A DNA stretch of 64,000 nt, from contig OU015490.1 in assembly GCA_907164885.2 (NCBI GenBank), positions 212,801,810-212,865,809 on the forward strand, written 5' to 3'. Position 1 is the first letter of the stretch; each line of letters starts with the position of its first letter. The notes beneath the pieces are model-generated. The model saw only the letters and a list, made by a program, of their open reading frames with translations. It was not told the DNA's origin and did no database searches. This stretch comes from Dolomedes plantarius. Taxonomy: Eukaryota; Arthropoda; Arachnida; Araneae; Dolomedidae. Shown piece by piece: positions 14,638-25,149 of this stretch. Made by a program: the position numbers and the translations under genes.

Positions 14638-15716
14638 ATGTCGAAATGAAAGGAACTTAGTGACTTTGAAAGAGGTGTTATCGTTCGTTGTCACATTAGT
14701 GGCAAGTCTATTCGCGCAATTGTGGTAGAATTATAACAGCCACAGTCAATTCTAAGTGATGTCGTGAAGAAGTGGAAGACTATGGGAGTTGGGACACGAG
14801 CTGCAAACGGTGGTCGTCCCCGTAAACTGACCGAACATTATCGGCGTGTCCTGAAGCAAGAGATTCGAAAGAACCGCCCGAAACTACTCCAAATCATCAA
14901 CACTGAGTTTCAACGGTGGGGTTACGGTGCACTCCAATACTTTTCAGAAAGAACTGCACTCCCACAATATCCTCGGATGTGTTGCCACACACAAACCAAA
15001 CATCATCCAATCCAACAAAGCCGGCAGACTCGCTTAGTATTTGCAACGTCGCAACTGCACTGTGGGCCACTGGAAAATTATTTTATGGAGTGACGAGTCA
15101 TGCTACACTTCCAGTTGAATGAGCTTGCTTGGGTTTGGAGAATGCCAAGCGAACGTCGGTTACCCAAGTGCATCGTTCCAATTCTCAAGTTCGGTGGTAG
15201 TGGTGTACTTGTTTTGGGGTGTCTTTCGTGGTACGGCCTGGAACCTTTTCATGTTGATCATGGTAAATTGAACCCCGACTTCTAGATAAACATTTTGGAC
15301 AATCAGGCTCTTAATACGCTCTGGCAATTTTATGGAATGTTACTTCCAGGACGACAAAGCTCCATGTCCTTTTTCAGCCTCTTTCAAGCAGGCTGGAAAT
15401 CTGAATGTTACTTCCAGGACGACAAAGCTCCATGTCCTTTTTCAGCCTCTTTCAAGCAGGCTGACGTATCAGGATATGGATGTAAAACGTCTTCCCTTGA
15501 CTGCTCAGAGTTCCAACGTAAACCCCATAGAATATTAGTGGAACGAGTTAGAGCGACTCTTACGGACCAGGGAACCACGTCCGAAATCTACATCTGAGCT
15601 GTCGAAAGCCTTGCAGCAGGAATAGACACAAGTACCCATAGCTGTGTATCAAAACCTTGTTGAAAGTATACCCAGAAGGATTGCTAATGTAATTTCAGCA
15701 CGTAATACATGTTTTA
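14638..15716 (+). pseudogene. Tc1-like transposase pseudogene with internal duplication
   Basis: From ATG 14638 the reading is KELSDFERGVIVRCHISGKS, an HTH start, then VVKKWKTMGVGTRAANGGRP, the linker typical of Tc1 with its GRP motif. LFYGVTSHATLPVE covers the first catalytic segment (canonical WSDESRF), now shifted in frame. The second segment is FQDDKAPCPFSAS. NVNPIEY with the catalytic Glu is followed by NELERLLRTREPRPKS and NLVESIPRRIANVI at the C-terminus. A 61-base segment around the second Asp is duplicated at 68-base spacing (15335-15395 and 15403-15463), adding an extra copy of FQDDKAPCPF. There are numerous stops and frameshifts. The family's intact length is about 340 residues. 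Confidence 0.85.
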
Positions 15717-15750
15717 ATAGGGGGACCATCCCCCTATTAAAACATGTATT
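15704..15750. repeat. perfect 21-bp hairpin near the Tc1 3' end
   Basis: aatacatgttttaatagggg plus one more g (15704-15724) pairs perfectly with 15730-15750 across a 5-base loop (accat). It sits just after the transposase's last codons and before the 3' terminal repeat. Perfect pairing in an otherwise decayed element is unusual. It may be a recent duplication or a subterminal structure. Confidence 0.9.
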
Positions 15751-16059
15751 ATTTCCCTTAAACCATCACATCTTGCTTTCAGGTCCATTAGTGTTGGGTA
15801 GTGTATCTGTAGAAAATCTGCCCTAAGTCTCTTAAAGTAAATCATTCAATTTTGGTTTTCATATCTAAGGATTTAGGAAGAAAATTTTATTTTATCCTCA
15901 TTTTTATAAGTTCCACTTTTAAAGTGACTTACCTGACACGTCTCAAAAATATTCCATGCAAAAGTCTTCTTTTAAATTCTTTTTGATATGAATTCATATG
16001 TTTATGCATAAAATCCGGGGCAAAATTTATCTTCAGGTTAATGCAATATAAGATTATAA

Positions 16060-16207
<148 letters not shown>

Positions 16208-16758
16208 AAATATAGAAATTTGACAAATGCAATCTAGGTGATTTCCTCAATTCTCCAGAAAATTAAATTATCAAAAACGCATGTCTGTCAGCATTTGCAT
16301 TAGTAATTTTAACTTTTCTAAGTAGTAATGAATAGACAGTTTGTTTTTAGCTAAAGAAAGATTACTTATAACATTAATTTTCTTGGTAAGCCAGTAAAGC
16401 TTAATATTAATCCATAGTAATTTAGTTAATGCAACAACTACCTAAAGGAAAATTGATTTTCTTCCATGGGCATAAAAGTGGTTTCTATTCAGTTACTCAG
16501 ATGACACTTCCCATTATAAGGATACATGTATGGAATGAACCATAATTTATGTCGTTTAAGAGCGAAATTTTCTTTTTAGATCGGATTTTGGGGCAAAACC
16601 TTTAATACTACCAGTTATCTTAAATGCGACTTATAATGCAAAAAAAATAATAATATGTAATGAAACAACTATATGGAATGAAATTTTATTTTCCTTCCCG
16701 TGCTCTTTAAATATTTTCTGATAAATAATTTATAAAACTTAAACATATATATGGAAAG
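16208..16758. other. AT-rich stretch without recognised gene
   Basis: No coding or repeat signal seen. Confidence 0.4.
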
Positions 16759-16762
16759 TATA

Positions 16763-17342
16763 CGGCGTGTCTGTAATATAATAGTGGAATTCCAAATGGT
16801 TATAGCTATGCAACAAATCATATTGAAGGCATGAGTCATACGCTAAATATTAGAAACTCTCCAAGTTTTTGTGTGCAAAAGCTTACATTCAGACTCTATC
16901 AGACTCCTTGAAAATTCCGGAGAATTCTATTTCCCAGTTAGCACTCCTCCACATTTTGCCCCAATTATGCTGGAAATTCTCGCCCCAACCTCCCCTGGTA
17001 TCCAGACCTTTCCTCCCAGGAATTTCTATTTTGAGGGTTATGCAAAAACAAAATTTAAATGTGTTTTTACATAACCCCAATTTGTGCTTTCAAGTTCGAA
17101 ATATGGACCATTTAAAAGGATCACTGAAGCTGTTTAACCTATCATGCTGGATGTTCTATGCTGCGTATTGGAAGAGACTGAACGTGTGAAGGGCAGCTAA
17201 GGGTACACATATCAAAGTCTTCTGAACAGATAAGAAATATAAAGACTTTCTCTTCAATTTGAAGTATAGTTCATCTGTCTACAAGGCTTCGATCCGAAGC
17301 TATAACCATTTAAAACCCGACTAATATTTTTCGGACACACTG
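16763..17342. mobile_element. mariner-type MITE (580 bp)
   Basis: Terminal repeats of about 46 bases run from CGGCGTGTCTGTAATAT at the left to ATATTTTTCGGACACACTG at the right. They end internally at aaatggttatagct and agctataaccattt. TA flanks both ends (16761-16762 and 17343-17344). No transposase frame remains; the open frames across 16869-17189 show no family motif. The right-hand end, CAGTGTGTCCG when read inward, is the standard start of many mariner terminal repeats. Confidence 0.8.
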
Positions 17343-17344
17343 TA

Positions 17345-17695
17345 TAATATAACCCTCGCTATATATAATATTTCCCTCTTATATTATATTATATATGACG
17401 TTTAAGAGTTTTATTCATAATAATACTTTGCGAAGAAATAACTCAAATTACCAATTCTCGGAAACAGCGCTTGTAAGATCAAAAATCTTGTGTATTTTCA
17501 CGCTGCACAAGAGACCAAAATTTAATAGTCGTATTGGTGAAAGATCATGTAACTTGTGATGCTTATAATTGAAAAAAAAAACATATAGCAATAGAATGTA
17601 ATGATTTAATCAATCCGTACGATATTAAAGCAATAAAATAAATCTATATACCCCAGCAACAGATGCATTTTTCCCATTTTACAGAAGATTAAATT
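17345..17695. other. AT-rich stretch without recognised gene
   Basis: This includes tattatattatatatgacg-type low-complexity sequence and nothing else identifiable. Confidence 0.4.
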
Positions 17696-17954
17696 GAAGG
17701 CCTTATTTGAATATTGGTCCAACTCCATTCTTGTTCATTTTGAGATACAGAGAGCCTTAAAGTCCAATGAGTGCTGACAAATGACTGCTGAAGTCTTATT
17801 TGTAGTGCCCTGTGTTGGTAGCAAAAATAAGCTTGGAGGTGTACCGGTTTAAAAATACAATAGAAATACTTGTATAACCATGAAAGTGAAGCTAACTCCA
17901 TTTTTAAAAAAAGTGGAGTTAGTGGAGTTGGACCTCTATTCAGATAAGGCCTTC
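17696..17954. mobile_element. small MITE with GAAGGCCTTAT ends (259 bp)
   Basis: GAAGGCCTTATTTGAATA at the left pairs with TATTCAGATAAGGCCTTC at the right. The pairing continues through ggtccaactcca and tggagttggacc, about 34 bases in all. A convincing target-site duplication is not visible, so I do not assign a superfamily. Confidence 0.8.
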
Positions 17955-18074
17955 TTTTATAAATTAAATTAAAGCTTTGTACCTTTCCATGTTCTGTTAA
18001 TACTATTTTCGCTAATGTGGAGGAACTAATGTGGAGGTCCGGAGACAGAAATGTGAAAATTTATGACTACTTTT

Positions 18075-19687
18075 TGTGGCAGTGAGAAAGATGAATTGTT
18101 TAATTGGGGGTTATTAGAATAGTTATTTTACTTATAATGATGATGATTATGATTTTGAATTCATTGCTTAATGATTGTGGTTAGTACATTGATTAATTGT
18201 GATTCCCAAATAATGGAAACAACTCTGGTTTCCACTGACAAATTAATTTATTGATTATTAAAACACATAAATAATACGCTACAAGTTACTAAATATTTAT
18301 CCTACATTTACACATTACTCACAATTTCTTCACTACTAAATTAATTCTCTACGACACATATATTTAATTCATTCAATTATTATGACAGTATTTCGTACTT
18401 CATCTACACATATTACTCTCAACTTCATTACACCTAAATTAATTCACCACAACACCTATATTTAATTCATCCAATTATTATTACAATCTTTCGTACTTCA
18501 TCTATACATATTACTCTCAACTTCGTTACTACGACACATATATTTAATTCATTCAATCATTATGGCAATCTTTCATACTTCATCTACACATATTACTCTC
18601 AACTTCGTTACTACGACACATATATTTAATTCATTCAATCATTATGGCAATCTTTCATACTTCATCTACACATATTACTCTCAACTTCATTGCTACTAAA
18701 TTAATTCATATATATAAGCATAACATCATATTAATTAAATTGTTTTTTACGAATTATCGGTCATCTCCTTAACATATTATATTCAAACAATATACTCATC
18801 ACGCTCTATATTAGTTATTAAGGCTACACATTGAGAAGCAATGACAGCAATATAAAAAGGAAACGCAAAGTCGGTACCTCGAAAGATGACTTTTGGATCA
18901 CTATGGGCATCTGGCACTCGTAATGACGAACTTCGTTGTCTTATCATCGCTCGGAACTAGGGCACTTTCTTCGTCTGGTATAAGGCTCCGTCAATCATGG
19001 CAGACACTCTACACGGGACACTGGGGCACTCTCATCATCGGTTCTCTGACTCTTTCACTCCTTGCAGACGCTCGGCACGGGACACTGGACGCTCGACAAC
19101 TTCTATCTCCAAAATTCTAACTGACTCTCCTCATAGGTGAATGTGCCTTGACACCACTTTTATATCTAAAAACTCTGACTAACTCTCCTTCTTAGGTTGT
19201 ATGTGCTTTCACACTATTTCTCATTTAATATTATTTTCTTCTTAATGTTGACTCCGCCTTTTACAATTTCCAATGGTCATATTATTACCATGCCATCGCC
19301 ATTCGTCCGTGGCTGCCTCTTCTCAATCCCCTTTTCACTAATGTGCATCGAGTGCGGGATTTATAAAATTCTCCCCCAAATTTTACTTTTTCCCATGCTT
19401 CGGCTTCAAGCAGGGTGGCCTGTTTTATAGCCATCATAAATTTAGTGTTCCTTTCTTCTTTTCTTCTATTCGTGCAACTCACTCTCTTGAACTTTTATCT
19501 TATATTTCTTGCTACAAGCACAATCTCTAAATTTCGTTTCGGTATATTGCTGGCTTTCTCCCCTTCTCTTTTTATTGCCCGTCATTTGCCATGTTTCTTT
19601 CTTACATTTAGCAATTATTTTACTTCGTCCTGGAATTTTCAATTCTCCTGCCCCTGGCCATGACACTACTGTCATGTCCCTATGACA
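18075..19687 (-). mobile_element. solo LTR, copy 1 (minus orientation)
   Basis: In minus orientation it begins TGTCATAGGGACATGACAG at 19687 and is homologous to the plus-strand LTR at 20439-21800 along its length. The shared segments include the CAGGGGCAGGAGAATTGAAA-type start and the TGATTTGTCAATATAACCAG-type 3' region. I place the end at TGTGGCAG (18075), with imperfect flanking pentamers ctttt (18070-18074) and cattt (19688-19692). It carries an ~82-bp minisatellite that makes it about 250 bp longer than copy 2. No internal retrotransposon sequence adjoins it, so it is probably the product of LTR-LTR recombination. The several open frames across it (18893-19708) are fortuitous. Confidence 0.75.
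18350..18712. repeat. ~82-bp minisatellite inside the LTR
   Basis: Four units are each built from acgacacatatatttaattc, attcaatcattatggcaatc, tttcatacttcatctacaca and tattactctcaacttcgtta. The third and fourth are 82 bases apart (18530 and 18612) and nearly identical. The first two are more diverged and include ctaaattaattc. Copy 2 of the LTR has about one and a half diverged units at the equivalent place. Confidence 0.85.
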
Positions 19688-19692
19688 CATTT

Positions 19693-20335
19693 TATCTGGG
19701 AGCAACATATAGGTGAGTCAACATTGCTCCATTGGGGCCAGCTAAATTTTAGACAATCATCCACAGGACACATCGACATCTGGGGAATTCGTACCTTCCC
19801 ACCCCTACAGATCGCGTGGAAGGACTCTTCTAACGCGAAGGACTCTTCGCGTGGAAGGACTCGGTCTATGGAATTAACTTGCGCAATCATGCCTAGACAT
19901 TATATACGGCGTTCGCAGGAGTCGATCTGAGCACTATATTCATGTATAAAATTACTTACTGAAGGTAGTCTTCGAGACACTTTCCCTCCAACAAAATAAT
20001 ATCCCTGACCTGACCAGACTTGAGCACCCTCCAGCCCGAAGACCAAAGAGCTACCACCAGGCTACCTCGGACCCATATTCCGCTAATAAATTACGATATA
20101 ATGCAGTGACTTAAAGTGAAGTAAAATCAACCATTTTTTTAAAAAACTGAAACCGTCACTTCTCATCAGCTTTTCCACCAATAAGTAAAAACACAAAAGA
20201 GACGCAAAACCCACATGGCGATATTGGTCAATGGAAGTTGCGTCAAACATTGGATTACAAAGAAGCACAGATGACTTGGTGTATTGCTGTAGAAAACATG
20301 ATACAGGTCCTAACTCGGAACATCGATATAAAATA
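19693..20335. other. spacer between the two LTRs
   Basis: This stretch is not homologous to either LTR and shows no gene. It contains a short duplication, gaaggactcttc and gcgtggaaggactc, around 19818-19862. Confidence 0.45.
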
Positions 20336-20438
20336 CCGTAAGATGGGGTTATTTTGTGAATGCAGGGGTAACTTTGCGACACAGTAATTTTTTCGTACTT
20401 CTGATCGTCGCCGAGTCCGTGATACCGGGAAGGCAAAG

Positions 20439-21800
20439 TGTCATAGGGACATGACAGTAGTGTTACGGCCAGGGACAGGGGAATTGAAAACTACAAAATA
20501 AAATAAAATAATTGTTAAATGCAAGAAAGAAACAGGGCAATAAAAGAGAAGGGAAGAAAGCCATAGACCGGAACGAAATTTAGAAATAGTGTCTGTAGCA
20601 ATAAATAGAAGATAAAAGTTGAAGAGAGTGAGTTGCAAGAAGAGAATAAAAGAAAATTTATGATGGCTATAAAACAGCCCACCCTACTTGAAGCCAAAGC
20701 ATGGGAAAAAGTTAAAATTGAGGGAGAATTTATAAATCCCGCCCTCGACTCGCATTGGTAAAAGGGGATTGAGGAGAGGCAGCAAGGAACGAATGGCGAT
20801 GGCATGATAATTTCCAGATAACCAATGGAAGTTATAAGAGGCGGAGACATTAGTAAGAAAATATATGAAATAAAAAAATAGTGTGAAGGCAGAGAGATAA
20901 CCTGAGAAGTGAGAGTCAGTCAGAAGTTTGTGAGAGGTAGAAGTGGTGTCAATGCATATAGACGTATGAGGAGAGAGCAAAAAAAAGTTAGTGAACCGAT
21001 GCTGACAGTGCCTAAGTGTCCCGTGCCGAGTGTCTGCAATAAGCGACGGAGCCGTATTCGAGTGCAGTAAAAGTTTGGAGATAGAAGTTGTCGAGCGCCC
21101 AGTGTCCCATTCCGAGTGTCTGCAATGAACGACGGAGCCGTATTCCAGACAAGAAGATACCCGAATTCCGTTTGATGATAAAGACGACGAATTCATCATT
21201 ACGAGTGCCAGCTGCCTAGAGGGATTCAACCGTCATCTGCTGAGGTACCGACTTTGCGTTTCCCTTTTATATTGTATCATTGCTTCTCAGTGTATAGTCA
21301 TAATAATTAAGATAAGAGCGCGATGAGTATAGTTTAGAATATAAGATGTTGAGTAATTGACCGATAATTCGTACTAACAATTTAATATAATGTTTTGTAT
21401 ATATATATGAATTAATTTAGTAGGAGTAAAGTTGAAAATAATATGTATAGATGTAATATGAAATATTGTTATAATAAGTGAATGAATCAAACATAGGTGT
21501 CGTAAAGAATTAATTTAGTAGGAATGAAGTTATGAATAATGTGTAAATGCCGGAGGAAATATTGAGTAATTTTGGAGTGTATTATTTATGTGTGTTAATA
21601 TTCAATAAATTGATTTGTCAATATAACCAGAGTTATTTCCATTATTTGGGAAGCACATCAATGTACTAGCCACAATATGAACCAATAAGTTACTAAATCA
21701 AAATCATAATTAATATAATTAATTAATATAAGAATAATAAAAATAAACTCTCTCCTTCCCAATAATTTCATATAATATAATTTAAACAATCACGGTTACA
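20439..21800 (+). mobile_element. solo LTR, copy 2, with perfect 5-bp duplication
   Basis: The LTR runs from TGTCATAGGGACATGACAG to CACGGTTACA, has the canonical TG..CA ends, and is flanked by CAAAG on both sides (20434-20438 and 21801-21805). It is 1,362 bp long. caataaattgatttgtcaat (about 21603) offers a plausible polyadenylation signal. It interrupts the TA-flanked DNA element 20336-22678, so it is younger than that insertion. Its relative at 18075-19687 lies in the opposite orientation. A five-base duplication is usual for several Ty3/gypsy and BEL lineages; the internal genes are absent, so I cannot choose. Confidence 0.85.
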
Positions 21801-22233
21801 CAAAGAACAGCGCCAAAAGCTTGTCCTACATACAGAAACACCTAGTGGCCAGTGTCAGAAGATTCTGCGAGCCATTTTTCTTCGCCGGCCAGCGTATTGT
21901 TCAAACATGTTATCATGCTATTGACTCAAACTTCGGAAACTTTGTGTGCTGAAGGTTAACACCTTATACAACCAACTACCACAGGTAATTATTTTTTATT
22001 GTCAATATGTTGGTTAGATTGTGGAGCAATATAACTTTTGTGTAGTGAAATTTCGGGGAGATACGAGAACATAACATAAAAATCGAACGGTAACAGGGTT
22101 ACTTAGTGACGCATTGAAACTGTCAGAAAAAACACACAAAGTCGACCCACCTCCTCCAGCAGCTCGATGTTGAATTTTTCCTTCCTCTGAAATACCACTG
22201 GAGAGAGAGAAGTATTGTCTTTCTGGAGAAAAA

Positions 22234-22365
22234 AACTACCCGAAGGAACTGAATGTGCCAAAAGACGAATTTCCTCATTTTCTCAAAGAAATGAAGACCG
22301 CCATGAGCACCCGAGGTCTCTTTGATGTCAAAGATATAGATAGAACTATCCAATATTTGAAATAA
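22234..22365 (+). pseudogene. C-terminal coding remnant of an unidentified transposase
   Basis: A continuous frame with no start codon reads NYPKELNVPKDEFPHFLKEM, then KTAMSTRGLFDVKDIDRTIQ and YLK, before a TAA at 22363. It has normal amino-acid variety, unlike the AT-rich noise around it, and lies 310 bp inside the right terminal repeat, where a transposase C-terminus is expected. Upstream, in another frame, KTHKVDPPPPAA may be an earlier part. I do not recognise the family. Confidence 0.5.
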
Positions 22366-23081
22366 GTATATATAATTGTGTACAAAGCTTTTGATAAGCG
22401 ATTCACTGTCTAACCTTTGTCAAGTAATATTTCCTCGTGGATTTCAAGGGGATAACCCAGATGTCACAAACTAGCCCCACTCGGTGGGGCAACTTTGTGA
22501 CACATTTTAACTATAGTATCTCAATGGTAATTAATGATCCGGGTTAGAGCAATACATCACTACATAAGGAATGAATGTACCAATGTTTCGCAATTAATCA
22601 TTTTGGGCTGCTTTTAAAACTGATCCGCTGGCACAGGAAAAAACTTAAAATCTGTCACAAAGTAACCCCATCGTAAGGTATAGAAAAGGTGGGTACGGAA
22701 AGACAAGGGTTTAAAAATAATATCAGGGAATTAGTCCTCCAGTCCCGGGTGAGGCCAAAATCGCGTTCAAATCATTCTGTTAATTTTAGCCGGCAACTCT
22801 GTTACCATGTTACGCTGAATGTTTAGTGTATCTATGGAGTAGAAACATTATTTCCCTGTGGAATCAATTTTATTTTATATCTGAATATAGAATGACGTTG
22901 TTTCACAAAATAAGTTTCTAGGAAATAATGCATCTCAGAATAATGCATCACTCTAAATGAAATATTTATTCTAGGAGGTGCCGGAACGGTAAACTTACGG
23001 AGTGTGTGTGTGGGGGGGGGATTCCAAATTATTGATAAAGAGAGGTACCGGAACGCCGTTCTGGCGCGTTCCGCCTGTTGT

Positions 23082-23108
23082 CATATATATATATATTCAG
23101 ACTGTTGT

Positions 23109-23152
<44 letters not shown>
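23082..23152. repeat. (TA)n with (CA)n
   Basis: Two short TA runs (23082-23096 and 23119-23152) separated by a 22-base sequence ending in CACACACA. Confidence 0.9.
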
Positions 23153-23155
<3 letters not shown>

Positions 23156-23500
23156 GAGCGAGTTACTTTCAGCAGCTACAGGCCCCGCCCACCACTTCCT
23201 GTTTGAAAACAAAATACGCCAGTTGGAAGTACGCTCTAGCGGAGGAGAGATCGCTTTGCTCGAGTAGGAGCTAAGAAACCTCATTTCATTACATTATATG
23301 TTTAAGTGTATTGTGTCGTGATAAAATAAAACCTGTGAGTGTGTATGAAGGCGTCGTTCCTCAGTTCCAGCACACCCCACAGGAATTTTGGGGGACAGAG
23401 TCGGATGGACTAACGGCATCTTTGAAAACTGAAGTAAAGTGCCGGGATGGACTAACAGTGATATTTTGAAAGCAAAAGTAAGGTACAATTTTTATGAACA
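23153..23500 (+). mobile_element. probable 5' LTR end and leader of a Ty3/gypsy element
   Basis: Directly upstream of a gypsy gag, this region holds aataaaacctgtgagtgtgt (polyadenylation signal-like, about 23324), then ttccagcaca at about 23363-23372, where an LTR would end in CA. A leader beginning ccccacaggaattttggggg follows. The leader contains a short duplication (ggatggactaac at 23404 and 23447). The upstream LTR border is obscured by the microsatellite, and no 3' LTR is present in the window for comparison. Confidence 0.5.
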
Positions 23501-23502
23501 TT

Positions 23503-24623
23503 ATGAGTATGCTTCGTAATCTAAAAAACACGAATTGAGGGTAGTCGCGGAACAGCTTTGCCAGACGGTGCCGGCTGAAGCGAAAGTGGTAGAAAACAAA
23601 AGTTTGATTGAAAGTTCTGACATTTTCAAAACCGACCCTGAATTTGTGCGTGGTACTATAAATTCGATCGTGGAGGATGAAAAGGCTAAAACCGCTGCAG
23701 AGCAGTTACAAATTGAACTTGAAAAGAGAAAATTAGCCCGACTGGAGAAGGAGATTGAGCTTCAAAGACTAAAATTACAGTCACCTAGCCCTAGTTAAAT
23801 TTCAGATCGTTATGTACTTAGAGATTCTGAACTAGAATCGGAAAATTTAGAGACTTTGATTAGAAATGTCAAAACGTTAACAATAGCTGTCCCTCAGAAA
23901 CCGGAAGCTCTGCATTTGTTTTTCAAATCACTTGAAAAAGCTTTTAGTACCAAAACTGTACCCGTTAAGTTAAAATCGAAAGTACTAATTGACATATTAG
24001 GAGAAAAAGGTAACAATGTTCTAGCTTACGCTACCGAACAAGAAATTGCTGATTATGATAAATTAAAAGCATTAATTTATAAGAAATTTCAGCCAATGCC
24101 GCGCGATTGTTTAAGTGATTTTAAAAATGCGCAGAGAAATCCTAATGAATCGCACGTTCAATTCTCTTGGCGTTTAAGTGCGACTTTCGATCACTATTGC
24201 CAGCTAAGGGAAGTTGATGATTTTAAGAAATTGTGTGATCTTATAGTTTCTGACAAATTGTATGAAACACTAGATTTTAAATCTAGGAAGCATATTGGTA
24301 TTCGGGAAGGTAAAAAAAATTTTAAGCCTAATGAACTTGGGAGAGAATGTGATTTATATTATTCATCTAGAGGAAAGTCTTTAGCCGAGGTCAATAATTC
24401 GCGAGTGGATAGCACAGAAAACAAATGGTCTAGCTTTAACAAAAATTATTCTAAAAAATCACAATATAATTTTAAAGAATCACTGAGTAACCCTGTCGAG
24501 CGAATTCATAAACCCAAAAGAATTTGTTATGTGTGTGATGGTAGAGGCGAATCATTTCATTTCGCGCGAAATTGTCCTAAACGTTTTGAAAAAAAAGTGG
24601 AAATCCATATAATAAACGGGTAA
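23503..24623 (+). pseudogene. gag: Ty3/gypsy Gag pseudogene
   Basis: A plausible start is ATG 23503 (MSMLRNLKN), joined by a one-base frameshift in a poly-A run to LRVVAEQLCQTVPAEAKVVE. A glutamate/lysine-rich coiled-coil-like stretch follows, then an in-frame stop (23796-23798). From 23856 the same frame continues for 255 residues with a retroviral-type capsid region, including ALIYKKFQPMPRDCLSDFKN and QFSWRLSATFDHYCQLREVD. It ends in a zinc-knuckle-like CYVCDGRGESFHFARNCP, whose spacing is longer than the standard CX2CX4HX4C. Gag packages the element's RNA. The stop and frameshift disable it. The style is typical of gypsy elements abundant in spiders, as far as I recall. Confidence 0.75.
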
Positions 24624-25149
24624 ATATAGCATCAGGACTCAAAAGTAAATTGGATAGCACGGCCAAGAACGACCTAGAATATATTGATTTATTCGTGGAT
24701 GGGGAAAAAAGTGTTTAAAAAAGTGAGCTGATATTTTTGAGAAAAATCACTTTTTCTTGATAAATTTTATACTGGGGAATTGCACATCCAAAGTTGTTTT
24801 GGTAACGTGATTAACGCTGACACGGCGAATTTTCAGTTTGCTGTATGCGAGAGTAACGAGCGGGTTGACCTTGAAGCGGTGATCTGTTCTGAACTTATAG
24901 TGGAGGGAATATTCCCACCTATATGTTTACAATTAATCAATAACTCCTGTGTAGGCGACACTGTGGTTTCGGAAAGCAGCAATAATTCTTGGTCTGTCTC
25001 GCTTTTTGTTTTTGTTTTTTATTTTGGCAGCTGAAGAAAAGAGTGAGGTGGATTTAACACACATTGTTAATAAAGAATTGCGTAATACTATTTCCGGTTT
25101 GAGTAAAGAATATACACCGTAGAAAAAGCCACGTGGCACAGATCTAAAA
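24624..25149 (+). pseudogene. pol: gypsy protease/linker remnant
   Basis: Several frames must be combined. GLKSKLDSTAKND follows Gag, then CFGNVINADTANFQFAVCES starts a segment of the sort found between protease and reverse transcriptase in gypsy Pol. Last comes EEKSEVDLTHIVNKELRNTI up to YTP. The protease DSG motif is not visible. The segment bridges Gag and reverse transcriptase without recognisable intact domains. Confidence 0.5.

Larger units (their letters stand above)
14453..15803 (+). mobile_element. Tc1-like transposon
   Basis: The terminal repeats CACTACCCTACAATAATGG and CCATTAGTGTTGGGTAGTG pair over about 22 bases and are flanked by TA (14451-14452 and 15804-15805). The length of 1,351 bp is typical. 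Unlike most of the TA elements here, neither side is a (TA)n array. The plus strand holds a decayed transposase. Confidence 0.85.
20336..22678 (+). mobile_element. TA-flanked DNA transposon split by a solo LTR
   Basis: CCGTAAGATGGGGTTATTTT at 20336 pairs with AAAGTAACCCCATCGTAAGG ending at 22678, with TA outside both (20334-20335 and 22679-22680). Removing the solo LTR (20439-21800) and one 5-bp duplication leaves about 976 bp. The TA target and TIR style fit the pogo/Tigger or mariner side of the Tc1 group. A short C-terminal coding remnant is present at 22234-22365. I do not recognise the exact family. Confidence 0.75.

Noticed and set aside
16869..17080. Pieces of an ancient viral gene
   Set aside because: No polymerase, capsid or envelope motif could be read in any frame. 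The only reverse transcriptase sequence in the window belongs to the gypsy element and the Jockey-like tail.
16869..17189. 106-residue open frame as a gene
   Set aside because: It lies inside a 580-bp mariner-type MITE, has no family motif and overlaps frames on both strands.
18893..19708. Several overlapping open frames on both strands as genes
   Set aside because: They lie wholly within a solo LTR, and their mirror images occur in the other LTR (20441-21229); none shows a domain.
22080..22140. Bacterial-style promoter, operon or ribosome-binding signals
   Set aside because: The window is animal nuclear DNA; such motifs are expected by chance in AT-rich sequence.
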